NCBI GenBank assembly: GCA_036638975.1
Contig: JAVWJP010000004.1
Coordinates: 67,268 to 131,267, forward strand
Source: JAVWJP01 sp036638975
GTDB taxonomy: Bacteria; Bacillota; Clostridia; Oscillospirales; Ruminococcaceae
Length of the DNA stretch: 64,000 nt
Reading direction: 5' to 3'
The position numbers and the translations under genes were made by a program. The notes under the pieces are model-generated. The model was not told where the DNA came from. It saw only the letters and a program-made list of their open reading frames with translations, and ran no database searches. This document shows, one piece after another, positions 27,344-36,528 of this stretch (positions are counted from its first letter, which is position 1; each line of letters opens with the position of its first letter).

Positions 27344-28576
27344 CTACAATTTGACAAGTGTTTTATCAAAGGCAAAAAACACAGGTATTCCGTCCTTTGT
27401 AAACTCCTTTGTTTCACCCTGCACCAGCGGGCGCAAATACTCTATCATCTCCGCTGTGACATCGCAGCCGTCATCGCTTATCCACTCGCGCGGCACTGTT
27501 TTTTCAAGGTTAGCCACATTTTCTATATCAGAAACCCCGTAATTTACAAGGTACGGGTGGTTAGAAACCCTGTTGAACACAGCCATAACACCGGTCTTAC
27601 CCCTTACGGCAGAGCTGACTGCCTCTGCCCCTATGCGGCACGCCTCGCCTAAGTCGGCACCGGAATACAAATGCGCCGCCGAACGCTGAAGCACATTAAG
27701 CTCTACGGCGCGAACCTTACAGCCTATGCGCGTGCGCACAAGCTCTTGCAAAAAAGCACCCACGCCCGCAAGGTATCTGTGCCCAAAGGCATCGACACTT
27801 CCGCTTTTAGCTGTGGCGACATAGCTGCCGTTTGGCAGGCGTACTCCCTCAGAAACAGCCACTATTATATTACGCGTGGTTTTGGCAAGCTCTTTTAATT
27901 TTTGCAAAAAAGCCTCCGGCTCAAAGGACACCTCAGGCAAATATATCAAATGCGGGGCAGCGCATCCCTCGCGCCGCGCAAGCACCGAGGCCGCCGTAAG
28001 CCAGCCTGCATTGCGCCCCATTATCTCTACAATGGTAACCGACTTCATATTGTAAACCACGCTGTCACAGGCTATTTCGGCAATGCTTGTGGCTATGTAC
28101 TTTGCTGCCGAGCCAAAACCCGGTGTATGGTCCGTACAGGCAAGGTCGTTGTCTATAGTCTTTGGTATGCCCACACATTTTATGTCGTCGCCCATCGCCT
28201 TAAAATAATTTGAGAGCTTCTTTAAGGTGTCCATAGAATCGTTCCCGCCGATATAGAAGAAGTACCCTATGCTATATTTTAAAAAGACCTCACGGATTTT
28301 TTTATAAACCGCATCAGGCTCATCGGCAAGCCTAAAGCGGCACGAGCCAAGCGCCATGGCAGGGGTTGACTCCAGCTTGTCAAAATCCTCAACGCTGTGC
28401 AAATCTTTTCGTAAATCTATAATCTTTTCTTTAACTACGCCCTCAAGCCCGTTTAAAGCACCGTATATCTGCTGTATTTCGGGGTGCTTCATAGCACGCT
28501 TTATAGCACCCGCAAGCGAAGCGTTTATTGCAACCGTCGGTCCGCCGGACTGCCCTATAAGCATATTAGTTAGCAT
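27344..28576 (-). CDS. pfp: Pyrophosphate-dependent 6-phosphofructokinase
   Basis: A 410-residue phosphofructokinase of the PPi-using long type. The phosphate-donor loop reads GGNDS (110-114) rather than the ATP-type GGDGS, and the active-site motif reads PKTIDND (138-144) with Lys in place of Gly, both diagnostic of PPi enzymes. N-terminus GQSGGPTVAINASLAG and later IMGRNAGWL fit. It makes glycolytic fructose-1,6-bisphosphate reversibly, saving ATP. It follows the sortase gene by 34 bases. Confidence 0.92.
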   Translation of the reverse strand: MLTNMLIGQSGGPTVAINASLAGAIKRAMKHPEIQQIYGALNGLEGVVKEKIIDLRKDLHSVEDFDKLESTPAMALGSCRFRLADEPDAVYKKIREVFLKYSIGYFFYIGGNDSMDTLKKLSNYFKAMGDDIKCVGIPKTIDNDLACTDHTPGFGSAAKYIATSIAEIACDSVVYNMKSVTIVEIMGRNAGWLTAASVLARREGCAAPHLIYLPEVSFEPEAFLQKLKELAKTTRNIIVAVSEGVRLPNGSYVATAKSGSVDAFGHRYLAGVGAFLQELVRTRIGCKVRAVELNVLQRSAAHLYSGADLGEACRIGAEAVSSAVRGKTGVMAVFNRVSNHPYLVNYGVSDIENVANLEKTVPREWISDDGCDVTAEMIEYLRPLVQGETKEFTKDGIPVFFAFDKTLVKL

Positions 28577-28610
28577 TTAAGCCCCTCCTGTACGACAATT
28601 TTGCCGGTAT

Positions 28611-29474
28611 TTAGAACTTAGGCATTACCGGAGCCGGATTTGCAACTGCCGTAACAGCATCTGTAACAGACTCGGTGGTATGAAGCAGCCTTGCCATAAC
28701 AACAAAGCGCTGGTTTTTGTTTTTTACCCCGCCAAACTTGTAGGTACAGGTAGAAAGCGTAACTATTTTGTCGCCGCCCGTAACATCTACATCAAAATTT
28801 GCAAGCGAGCGTTTTCTTGCCTCAGCAACAAGGTCTGTAAACTCGGCAGGTGTTTTAAAATCGGTTTTAATATAATCGAACTCGCGCCAATTTGCATAAA
28901 AAGTGGCAAATACCTTAAATACCATTTCGTCCTCAGGCGTTGTTACATAAACATAGGGGTGTGCCTTTGCATAATCTAAATTGACATAGTTTATAAGCTG
29001 GGAAAAACGCAGCCCACTCTCGGTATTATCGTTAAGGTTGTGCCCGTAAATTATTGTGTTTTTGCCCAAGGTGGCACGGTCTTTGATATTAACGCGGTAA
29101 TCGGCAAAATAGCAGCCCTCCATTGCCCACTTTCCGTTGTTATCAAGACGCATATATTTGTTGTTGCCCTTAGGGTCTTTAAAAACGATATCGTCTATTT
29201 TTGTGCCCGGTATTTTAAGCCAAGCTATGGTTTCGGGGTTTTTTTCTTCATATTCAGCTATCTTCGTCACTATTTCTTCGTCAGGCGGGGTAGGTGTGTT
29301 GTCGTCGGCGATATTTGACGGCTCTGTAAGCGGGTTGTAAAAAGGGTAGTCGCTTACAACCAGAGGCACTTCGCTTTGCGAAGAAGCCGTTTCTTGCTTT
29401 TTGCCGCAAGCTGCCAGCGCTGCAAGCACGCTTAGCAAAAACACTGTGCATATAATTCGTCTGCGGTTAATCAT
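28611..29474 (-). CDS. srtB: Class B sortase with lipoprotein signal
   Basis: A 287-residue sortase. N-terminal basic residues, hydrophobic run and LAAC (Cys23) form a lipobox, so it is probably lipid-anchored rather than held by a transmembrane helix. Catalytic residues are His145 (IIYGHNLND), Cys243 (TLSTCTY) and Arg256 (NQRFVVMAR), in the class B arrangement. ATG 29474 has GGAGG six bases upstream; the frame begins 12 codons earlier. No LPxTG-like substrate gene is adjacent; instead it lies between pyk and pfp. Confidence 0.9.
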   Translation of the reverse strand: MINRRRIICTVFLLSVLAALAACGKKQETASSQSEVPLVVSDYPFYNPLTEPSNIADDNTPTPPDEEIVTKIAEYEEKNPETIAWLKIPGTKIDDIVFKDPKGNNKYMRLDNNGKWAMEGCYFADYRVNIKDRATLGKNTIIYGHNLNDNTESGLRFSQLINYVNLDYAKAHPYVYVTTPEDEMVFKVFATFYANWREFDYIKTDFKTPAEFTDLVAEARKRSLANFDVDVTGGDKIVTLSTCTYKFGGVKNKNQRFVVMARLLHTTESVTDAVTAVANPAPVMPKF

Positions 29475-29534
29475 ATGATACCTCCAAAATAAAGTATAAA
29501 CGCAAAGCACAAAAATTTAAAACAAAATCGAATA

Positions 29535-31289
29535 TTAAACCTTTGCAGGCGTGTTGCAAACAATGCCTCTTTCGGCATCAATTGTAACAGCTGTACCGGA
29601 TTTTAATATGTCGGTGGCGTTCTCAGCCCCCACTATAACAGGAATATCCAAGCTTAAACCTACAATGGCGGCGTGAGAATTAAGCCCGCCCGCCTCTGTG
29701 ACAATACCCGACGCTTTTTTAAGAAGCGAGAGTATATTATTAGAGGTTTGCGGTATCACCAATATATCACTTTGCTTAAAGCTTTGCAACGCTTCCGCCT
29801 CATTTTTGGCAACACACAGGTTACCAAAGGTGCTCAAATTGTTTACGCCCTGCCCCGACACAAGGACATCGCCGACAATGTGCACCTTTAAAAGGTTTGT
29901 CGTGCCCGAAATTCCAAGCGGAACACCTGCTGTAATTACAACAAGCTCTCCGCTTTTAACAAGCCCGCCGCGCTGTGCAACCTCTACAGCGTGCAAAAAC
30001 AGCTCGTCTGTAGAAGCCTTGTCCTCCATAAGAATGGGTGTAACACCCCATGAAAGGTTCATTTGTCTGTAGACAATAGGGTTTGTTGTGCCGCCTATTA
30101 TAGGCACCTCCGGACGGTATTTAGATATCATACGCGCCGTCTTGCCCGATTTTGTGACGGTTATTACAGCGGCGGCGTTAAGGTCGTAGGCAGTTGTGCA
30201 GGTGGCATGAGAAATAGCATTTGTTACGTCCTCGCGCTCGCCCTGCTCGCGCTTAAAAAAGCGTCCGCGGTAGTCTATGTCCTGCTCGGCACGCACAGCT
30301 ATTCGCACCATGGTTTTTACCGCCTCTACGGGGTACAGCCCCGCCGCCGTTTCGCCGGAAAGCATTATGGCGCTTGTACCGTCATAGATGGCATTTGCAA
30401 CATCTGTTGCCTCGGCGCGGGTTGGTCGCGGGTTTTTCATCATACTGTCAAGCATTTGCGTCGCCGTTATAACCTGCTTGCCCGCAGAATAAGCCTTTTT
30501 TATAAGCAGCTTTTGCACCACAGGTACTTCCTCAAGCGGAATTTCTACCCCCATGTCGCCGCGCGCTATCATTACTCCGTCAGAAACATGAAGAATATCA
30601 TCTATATTTGCGACACCCTCGGCATTTTCTATCTTTGCTATAATGCGCACTGCGTGGCAGTCTTTAGTTTCAAGTATTTTACGAATTTCCAAAATATCGT
30701 CGGCTGTGCGGGTAAAGGACGCCGCAATAAAGTCGAAGCCCTGCTCTATTCCCCACAAAATGTCGTCGTAATCGCGCTCGCTTACAAACGGCAGCGAGAG
30801 CTTTACCCCCGGCACATTAACACCTTTATTGTTGCTTATATGCCCGCCGTTTATTACCTTACAGGCAATTTCGCATTCGTTTTCTACATTAATCACCTTT
30901 AGCTCTATAAGCCCGTCATCAAGCAAAATGCGCGAGCCCGCGTCTACGTCGGCAGGCAGCCCCTTAAACGAGATGGTTGCTTTTTGCGCTGTGCCCTCGC
31001 ACTCTGCGGTTGTAATAGTAAAAATATCCCCCGTTTTAAGCTCTGCTCCGCCATCTTTAAACTTGCCCAGGCGAATCTCAGGACCCTTTGTGTCTAAAAG
31101 CGACGCTATCGGCAGCTGCATTTCCTCGCGCAGCTCGCGCAATATCTCAAGCTTTTTAAGATGTTCGTCATGTGTGCCATGAGAAAAATTAAAGCGCGCC
31201 ACATTCATGCCCGCAAGTATAAGCTCTTTTATTTTCTCCTTTGTTTCTGTCGCCGGCCCCAGTGTGCAAATTATTTTTGTCTTGCGCAT
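29535..31289 (-). CDS. pyk: Pyruvate kinase with C-terminal PEP-utilising domain
   Basis: A 584-residue pyruvate kinase. The barrel begins RKTKIICTLGPAT and contains ARFNFSHG, the active-site block IIAKIENAEGVANID, ARGDMGVEIP and TATQMLDSM; then a C-terminal regulatory domain and an extra swivelling PEP-utiliser domain (GLNSHAAIVGLSLDIPVIVG) as in Bacillus Pyk. ATG 31289 is preferred over a GTG three codons earlier by spacing. First gene of pyk-srtB-pfp, behind its own promoter. Confidence 0.95.
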   Translation of the reverse strand: MRKTKIICTLGPATETKEKIKELILAGMNVARFNFSHGTHDEHLKKLEILRELREEMQLPIASLLDTKGPEIRLGKFKDGGAELKTGDIFTITTAECEGTAQKATISFKGLPADVDAGSRILLDDGLIELKVINVENECEIACKVINGGHISNNKGVNVPGVKLSLPFVSERDYDDILWGIEQGFDFIAASFTRTADDILEIRKILETKDCHAVRIIAKIENAEGVANIDDILHVSDGVMIARGDMGVEIPLEEVPVVQKLLIKKAYSAGKQVITATQMLDSMMKNPRPTRAEATDVANAIYDGTSAIMLSGETAAGLYPVEAVKTMVRIAVRAEQDIDYRGRFFKREQGEREDVTNAISHATCTTAYDLNAAAVITVTKSGKTARMISKYRPEVPIIGGTTNPIVYRQMNLSWGVTPILMEDKASTDELFLHAVEVAQRGGLVKSGELVVITAGVPLGISGTTNLLKVHIVGDVLVSGQGVNNLSTFGNLCVAKNEAEALQSFKQSDILVIPQTSNNILSLLKKASGIVTEAGGLNSHAAIVGLSLDIPVIVGAENATDILKSGTAVTIDAERGIVCNTPAKV

Positions 31290-31406
31290 ATATATCACCC
31301 ATTATTTATAAAATTATACAAATTTAGCTTTAATCCTCTGCAAGCTTACTTATTTTTGCACGGCTGTAGCCCTAAAAAGCTAAATAAATATTAAAAATCC
31401 CTATAA

Positions 31407-31435
31407 AGTATATCATAAAAAAAATAAAAAAACAA
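31407..31435 (-). promoter_or_regulatory. Sigma-A promoter of pyk
   Basis: Minus strand TTGTTT, 17-base T-rich spacer, TATACT. Confidence 0.65.
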
Positions 31436-31450
31436 TTAGATAAAAAAACC

Positions 31451-31497
31451 TTGCATTATTATCACAGCTATGTTAGTGTATTAAACATATTAGTACA
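31451..31497 (+). promoter_or_regulatory. Promoter and putative operator of the GntR-ABC operon
   Basis: TTGCAT, 17 bases, TAGTGT forms a possible promoter. Overlapping its end is an imperfect palindrome TGTATTA-N7-TAGTACA at 31477-31497 (6 of 7 positions symmetric), a likely site for the regulator encoded just downstream. Confidence 0.5.
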
Positions 31498-31528
31498 GTA
31501 CATACAGATGCAAAGGAGGAATTTTACA

Positions 31529-31903
31529 TTGTTTGTCTTAGAACCTCAAAGCCGCGTGCCCATTTACGAACAGATGAAGAAAAAAATTACAGAGCTTGTT
31601 CTGCTGGGCGTGCTTTTACCCGACGAGCAGCTCCCCAGTGTGCGCAGCCTTGCGCGTAAGCTTGGTGTAAACCCCAACACCGTGCAAAAAGCGTACCAAG
31701 AGCTTGAGCACGACGGAATAGTATATTCTATGGGCGGCAAGGGCAGCTTTATAAGTACCGGTGCAAAAAACAATACTGTTATATGCGGGCAGACGCGCGC
31801 GGCGCTTGCAAAAAGCCTGCAAGAAGCGCGGTTGGCGGGGCTGGTGCGCGAGGAAGCGCAAAAGCTTTTAGATAAAACATATATGGAAGGAGCTGCACAA
31901 TGA
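31529..31903 (+). CDS. GntR-family transcriptional regulator, YtrA subfamily
   Basis: A 124-residue regulator: winged-helix DNA-binding domain (PIYEQMKKKITELVLLGVLLPDEQLPSVRSLA, NPNTVQKAYQELEHDGIVYS) followed only by a short helical dimerisation tail, the YtrA layout. Start is TTG, with AGGAGG eight bases upstream; in-frame ATGs further back lack an RBS. It overlaps the ABC ATPase gene by four bases. By family analogy it represses its own ABC operon and responds to envelope stress. Confidence 0.9.
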   Translation: MFVLEPQSRVPIYEQMKKKITELVLLGVLLPDEQLPSVRSLARKLGVNPNTVQKAYQELEHDGIVYSMGGKGSFISTGAKNNTVICGQTRAALAKSLQEARLAGLVREEAQKLLDKTYMEGAAQ

Positions 31904-32799
31904 TAAATGCTTTAAATGTAAAAAAATATTTTGACGGTAACATGGCGCTGGAAAGCTTTACGACAGAGATAGCAAGCGGCAGTATTTACGGGCTTGTGGG
32001 CAGCAACGGCGCGGGTAAATCTACTCTGCTTCGCCTTATAGCGGGAATTTACAGCTGTGACAGCGGAAGCATAACTATAAATGGCGAAAATGTTTTTGAG
32101 AATATAAAAATCAAAGAAAATATTTTTTTTGTTTCTGACGATTTATTTTTCTTCCCCGGCTGCAATATGAACCGAATGGCAGATTTTTACAGCGGTATAT
32201 ATAGTAACTGGAGCACCGTGCGCTACAAGGAACTGTGCGCCGCCTTCCCCATAGGTGCAGAGAAACGCATAGACACTTTTTCTAAGGGTATGCAGCGGCA
32301 GGCAGCGCTTATTTTGGCACTTAGTACAATGCCTGAAATTTTGCTCTTAGACGAAGCCTTTGATGGACTGGACCCTGTTATCCGCGGGCTTTTGCGTCGA
32401 CTTTTGGCAGAGGACGTAGCAGAACGCGGCATAACCGTTATAGTTTCATCACACAATTTAAGAGAGCTTGAGGACTTGTGTGACACAGTGGGTGTTTTGC
32501 ACAAGGGCAAGCTGCTGCTTCAGCGCGGGCTTGATGACATGAAGCTTGATTTTTGCAAGGTGCAGTGCGCTTTTGACGAGCCGCCCGCAAAAGAACTCTT
32601 TGCGGGGCTTGACCTTTTAAAGTACGAAGCGCAAGGTAAGCTTATAACGCTTGTGGCACACGGCGGGCAAAGTACTGTTATGGAGCAGATACAGGCGTTA
32701 AACCCACTATTTACCGACAGCATACCGCTTAACCTTGAAGAAATATTTATAGTTGAAATGGAGGCGGCGGATTATGACTACACAAACATCATCTACTAA
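31900..32799 (+). CDS. ABC transporter ATP-binding protein (YtrB-like)
   Basis: A 299-residue ABC ATPase. Walker A GSNGAGKST (34-42), signature FSKGMQRQ (126-132), Walker B ILLLDEAFDGLD with Asp150-Glu151 and the H-loop SSHNL are all present; the signature is the degenerate SKGM form common to ABC-2 exporters. A 90-residue C-terminal extension follows. Coupled to the GntR gene by ATGA overlap and to the permease gene by a 26-base overlap. Confidence 0.92.
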   Translation: MINALNVKKYFDGNMALESFTTEIASGSIYGLVGSNGAGKSTLLRLIAGIYSCDSGSITINGENVFENIKIKENIFFVSDDLFFFPGCNMNRMADFYSGIYSNWSTVRYKELCAAFPIGAEKRIDTFSKGMQRQAALILALSTMPEILLLDEAFDGLDPVIRGLLRRLLAEDVAERGITVIVSSHNLRELEDLCDTVGVLHKGKLLLQRGLDDMKLDFCKVQCAFDEPPAKELFAGLDLLKYEAQGKLITLVAHGGQSTVMEQIQALNPLFTDSIPLNLEEIFIVEMEAADYDYTNIIY

Positions 32800-35095
32800 G
32801 TCAAATGCACAAAAACAGCTTTATCTCTCGGCTCTGCGCCGCGGAGCACCTTTGGGCATTTTTTATACCTTGCTGCTTTTTGCATTGTTTCCACTTTTAT
32901 ATTTGCTTACCGGTTTTACAAAAAATGTAAATTATCTATTGGGCTGGGCAGCTATTTACAATGTTATATCAGCCATTGCCGTTCCGCTGATATGCACAAT
33001 AATTCCTATAGTTATAGGGATTTCCTCCTTTTCATATCTTCACAAAAAAAGCTCTGGAGATGTTTTTGCGGCACTTCCCCTTAAACGCGAGAGCATTTTT
33101 AATTCAAACTTCTTTGCGGGGCTTACGCTGCTTTGGGTGCCGCTTTTAATAAGCTTTGCGGCTATTTTGTTAATTGGTGCGGTACACCCGCCTCAGGTAC
33201 AAACAGACCTCGGCGGCTATATAAGCGTGTTTTTTCCTCTGCGAATATTGTTCGATTTACTGGGCTGGCTAACTGTGACAGGCACTGTTTATTCTATAAC
33301 GGCGGCTGTAGCGGTGCTTTGCGGCACAATATTTGATGCCTCTATGTTTGCACTTACCTTTTGCGGAATATATCCGCTTATATATCTTACGATAATCGGT
33401 GCATTAGATATGCTTCTGGTGGGTCTTAGGTACATATCTTTGAATTTTGTTAATGTGCTTTGCCTTTCGCCATTTTCGCTAATGCTTTACCGCGTTTTCA
33501 GCGGGAGCAGCAGCTATGACACGTCCTACGGCGCCGGAAGCGAGGGCACACTTAGAGATTTGCAGATGATTTCCGTTTCTGTGGGCATATGGGCGGTGCT
33601 TGCAGTACTCATCTTTTTTGCGGCAAGAGAGCTGTATAAGCGGCGCAAAAGCGAGCTTGCGGGGCGTACGGCGCTGCGCACACCGCTTACAGCCATAGCA
33701 AAGTATGTTCTTACGCTTATTTTTGGCTGTGTCGGCGGGTTTATATTTGCAGTTTCGTTTGAAAATAAATTGATGTTCATTGTCGGCGCGTTTATAGGCG
33801 GGTGTATAAGCTATGGCGCTATGGAGGCTATTTTGGCGCGTGGCTTTAAGACCTACCCTAAAGCATTTTTGCATATGGCAGTGCCGGTTGTACTTGTAAT
33901 GTGCTTTGGCGCTGTTTTGCTTACGGGCGGACTTGGTTTTTCCGGATATATACCGGCACCTGAACAAATTGTAAGCGCGGCTGTAAACTACAACGGAATA
34001 TACGAAGCTCGCGAATGGCACGGCGCTTATACGTATGATGCATATAATGCGTACAACGAGGATTGGGAAGCAACGCACACGGACGAGGCAGAACAGAACC
34101 GTCAGCTTGTTACATTAACTTCACCGGAGGGCGTAGAAGCTATACGGGCGCTTCATGCAGCCGTTATAAGCGAGCAGCTTATTAATGGTCATCAAGACCT
34201 TAAAAGCTCTGCCGATTTTAGCCCAAGCATAGAGTATACGCTTAAAAGCGGCAAAAAAGTTATCAGAAGCTATACGCAATGCAGCAAAGAAACGGCAAGG
34301 CTTGCCTCTGCACTTGACGATATAGAGGAGTTTAAGCGGCAAACGAACCCTGCTTTTTTGCTTACTGCCGATGAAATTTCTGACGTAACGCTTATAAATT
34401 TAATTGGCACCCGCAAAACCTTGCTGGCAGACAAACTAAGCTATAGCAGCAGAGAAGCCTATGATGGCAAGGTGACAGAGCTGCTTGAGGCACTGCAAAA
34501 AGACTTTTTGACACAAAAAAACGCTGACATTTTAAATGATAAATATAAAGAGCTGGGTTTTATACTTCTTGTTCCAAACGAAAACTGCAAGCACGCTTTT
34601 GTAGCGCCAAGAAACACCGCACTGCTTATTACAGAGCAGCACACAAACACACTTGAGTTTTTGCGCAAAAACAAACTGCTGCAATTTATAGAGCGCGATG
34701 ACGGCAATATAAAAAATGTGGCTGTTACAAACAGTACAGCTCTCTACAATCATTCCAATGCCTTTGCATACCAAAGCTCCTTAGATTTTTACTATCTCAC
34801 AGAAAAAGACTTGTATACGCCGACAGAAAGATACGGCGGTTGGGTTGCAGCCGATGAATATGCGGCAGAGCTTTATAAAGCGGCGCGCACTGCGGCACCC
34901 CTTGAGGCAGACTGCTATTATGTATGCTTTAAAGAAAAGAACGGCACAGTGGGGATTAACGGACTTTTTGTCGAGAAAAGCAAGCTGGAACAGCAATTGG
35001 TTGCAAAGCTTGATAAAATTGAAGCTGCAAGCCTCAGCGATGATGGCACTAAAATGGCAGATGCCGCAGTCGAAGCTGATAAATTTGTATTTTAA
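32774..35095 (+). CDS. ABC-2 type permease with large extracytoplasmic domain
   Basis: About 773 residues. The first half holds some ten hydrophobic helices (from GIFYTLLLFALFPLLYLL to HMAVPVVLVMCFGAVLL); the last 390 residues are hydrophilic, rich in Tyr/Asp/Glu, and should lie on one side of the membrane, most likely outside. No catalytic motif is recognised there. Its ATPase and YtrA-type regulator precede it. Start ATG 32774 is nine bases after GGAGG. Substrate unknown; family systems deal with antimicrobial peptides or cell-wall stress. Confidence 0.82.
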   Translation: MTTQTSSTKSNAQKQLYLSALRRGAPLGIFYTLLLFALFPLLYLLTGFTKNVNYLLGWAAIYNVISAIAVPLICTIIPIVIGISSFSYLHKKSSGDVFAALPLKRESIFNSNFFAGLTLLWVPLLISFAAILLIGAVHPPQVQTDLGGYISVFFPLRILFDLLGWLTVTGTVYSITAAVAVLCGTIFDASMFALTFCGIYPLIYLTIIGALDMLLVGLRYISLNFVNVLCLSPFSLMLYRVFSGSSSYDTSYGAGSEGTLRDLQMISVSVGIWAVLAVLIFFAARELYKRRKSELAGRTALRTPLTAIAKYVLTLIFGCVGGFIFAVSFENKLMFIVGAFIGGCISYGAMEAILARGFKTYPKAFLHMAVPVVLVMCFGAVLLTGGLGFSGYIPAPEQIVSAAVNYNGIYEAREWHGAYTYDAYNAYNEDWEATHTDEAEQNRQLVTLTSPEGVEAIRALHAAVISEQLINGHQDLKSSADFSPSIEYTLKSGKKVIRSYTQCSKETARLASALDDIEEFKRQTNPAFLLTADEISDVTLINLIGTRKTLLADKLSYSSREAYDGKVTELLEALQKDFLTQKNADILNDKYKELGFILLVPNENCKHAFVAPRNTALLITEQHTNTLEFLRKNKLLQFIERDDGNIKNVAVTNSTALYNHSNAFAYQSSLDFYYLTEKDLYTPTERYGGWVAADEYAAELYKAARTAAPLEADCYYVCFKEKNGTVGINGLFVEKSKLEQQLVAKLDKIEAASLSDDGTKMADAAVEADKFVF

Positions 35096-35120
35096 CACTA
35101 TTTATACAATTAAAAAAATA

Positions 35121-35158
35121 ACTACTAAAGGGACGGCAAAAGCCGTCCCTTTAGTAGT
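35121..35158 (+). terminator. Strong bidirectional hairpin terminator
   Basis: Perfect 17-base inverted repeat (ACTACTAAAGGGACGGC) around a four-base AAAA loop, 25 bases after the permease stop. A hairpin of similar GGGACGG core recurs at 56940. Confidence 0.75.
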
Positions 35159-35284
35159 GTTAAACTATTTCTATCGATTATAGAAGAAGATTGTCAAAAT
35201 AAATATTTTATGCTTACCTATAGCATACAACCAAACTATCTGTTTAGTCAAGTATTTTATTTTGTAAATATTCTGTTAAGACGC

Positions 35285-35312
35285 TTGACAAAATTTAAAA
35301 GTCGTGTAGAAT
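35285..35312 (+). promoter_or_regulatory. Sigma-A promoter of the hrcA heat-shock operon
   Basis: TTGACA (perfect -35), 16 bases, TAGAAT, just ahead of the CIRCE operator. Confidence 0.8.
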
Positions 35313-35320
35313 AATAGTTG

Positions 35321-35347
35321 TTAGCACTCAACACAAACGAGTGCTAA
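35321..35347 (+). promoter_or_regulatory. CIRCE operator (HrcA binding site)
   Basis: TTAGCACTC, nine bases, GAGTGCTAA: a perfect match to the CIRCE inverted repeat. It overlaps the expected transcription start, so HrcA binding would block the operon that encodes HrcA itself, GrpE, DnaK and DnaJ. Confidence 0.98.
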
Positions 35348-35369
35348 CAAAGCGAAACGAGGTGATAAC

Positions 35370-36413
35370 TTGGAGCTTGATAACAGAAAACTGCAAATAC
35401 TGGCAGCAATAGTTGAGAGATATATCCTTACAGGCGAGCCTGTCGGAAGTAAAACGCTGGCGCAAATGCTTGAGTTTCAGGTTTCTCCGGCAACCATACG
35501 CAACGAGATGTCGGCGCTTTTTGACTTAGGTCTTTTAGAGCAGCCGCACACTTCATCGGGTAGAATACCCTCGCATTTAGGTTACCGTGTTTATATAAAC
35601 CGGCTTATGCACTGCAAACCGCTTACCGAGGACGAGCGTGACGAGATAGACGCTTTGTTTAATGTAAAGGACCCTGACCCGGACCGTCTTTTAGAGGACG
35701 CGGCCGGTGCACTTGCCGAATATACAAACCTTGCGGCAATCTCTACAACCATTACCCCAAAGCACGTCACCGTGCGCCGTATAGAGCTTGTGCCTATTGA
35801 CAGACGAACGCTGGTGCTTCTGGTGGTAGCTTCTAACGGGGTTATTAAAAACAAGGTTACGCGCGTAGATTTTAACCTAACCAAGGAGCTGCTTGAGTTC
35901 TTTAACAAATTTGCAAATGACCGCTTTATAGGGCGCTCTATGGACGAAATTTCTATGATATATTTAAGCTCTGTAGCTGTGGCGCTTGGTGAATACTCGC
36001 GTATGTTCACACCGCTTTTGGGCGGTCTGTACGAGCTTTGCCGCAGCATAAACGACGGGCAGTATTTTACCCGCGGAGAAAGCAACCTGCTTGAATATAA
36101 AGAGTTTGGGCTTGTGGCACACGACCTTTTAACCACGCTCGCAACCCGCTCTAAAATTTCAGACATCGTGCCGTTTCAAAAGGAAGGCATCAAAATTTCT
36201 ATAGGCAAAGAAAACGCGCTTGCAGAGTTTACAGACTCGTCCGTTATAGTGGCAACCTACAACATAGGTAATGACAGCTGCGGTGCCATAGGGCTTATAG
36301 GTCCGGTGCGAATGGATTACCAAAAGATGATTCCGCACCTTGAGTATTTTGCAAAAACCTTAGGCAAGCTGCTTTCGGACACTCTTGAGAACGAGGACGA
36401 AAACGAAGAATAA
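35370..36413 (+). CDS. hrcA: Heat-inducible transcription repressor HrcA
   Basis: A 347-residue repressor. N-terminal winged helix: RKLQILAAIVERYILTGEPVGSKTLA, SPATIRNEMSALFDLGLLEQPHTSSGRIPS, followed by the GAF-like dimerisation domain. It binds the CIRCE site 22 bases upstream and is kept folded by chaperonin in other species. Start is TTG after GAGGTGATAAC. Heads hrcA-grpE-dnaK-dnaJ-prmA-rsmE. Confidence 0.96.
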   Translation: MELDNRKLQILAAIVERYILTGEPVGSKTLAQMLEFQVSPATIRNEMSALFDLGLLEQPHTSSGRIPSHLGYRVYINRLMHCKPLTEDERDEIDALFNVKDPDPDRLLEDAAGALAEYTNLAAISTTITPKHVTVRRIELVPIDRRTLVLLVVASNGVIKNKVTRVDFNLTKELLEFFNKFANDRFIGRSMDEISMIYLSSVAVALGEYSRMFTPLLGGLYELCRSINDGQYFTRGESNLLEYKEFGLVAHDLLTTLATRSKISDIVPFQKEGIKISIGKENALAEFTDSSVIVATYNIGNDSCGAIGLIGPVRMDYQKMIPHLEYFAKTLGKLLSDTLENEDENEE

Positions 36414-36528
36414 GCTAGCTCTTAAATACTCATCCCCACGGCAGCCGCGCAAAAGCCTATAAGCGCTTGCATATAACAGCAAAATGTAAGTATTAGAGCT
36501 TACCGATAAAAAAAGGGAGAGGTTCGAT

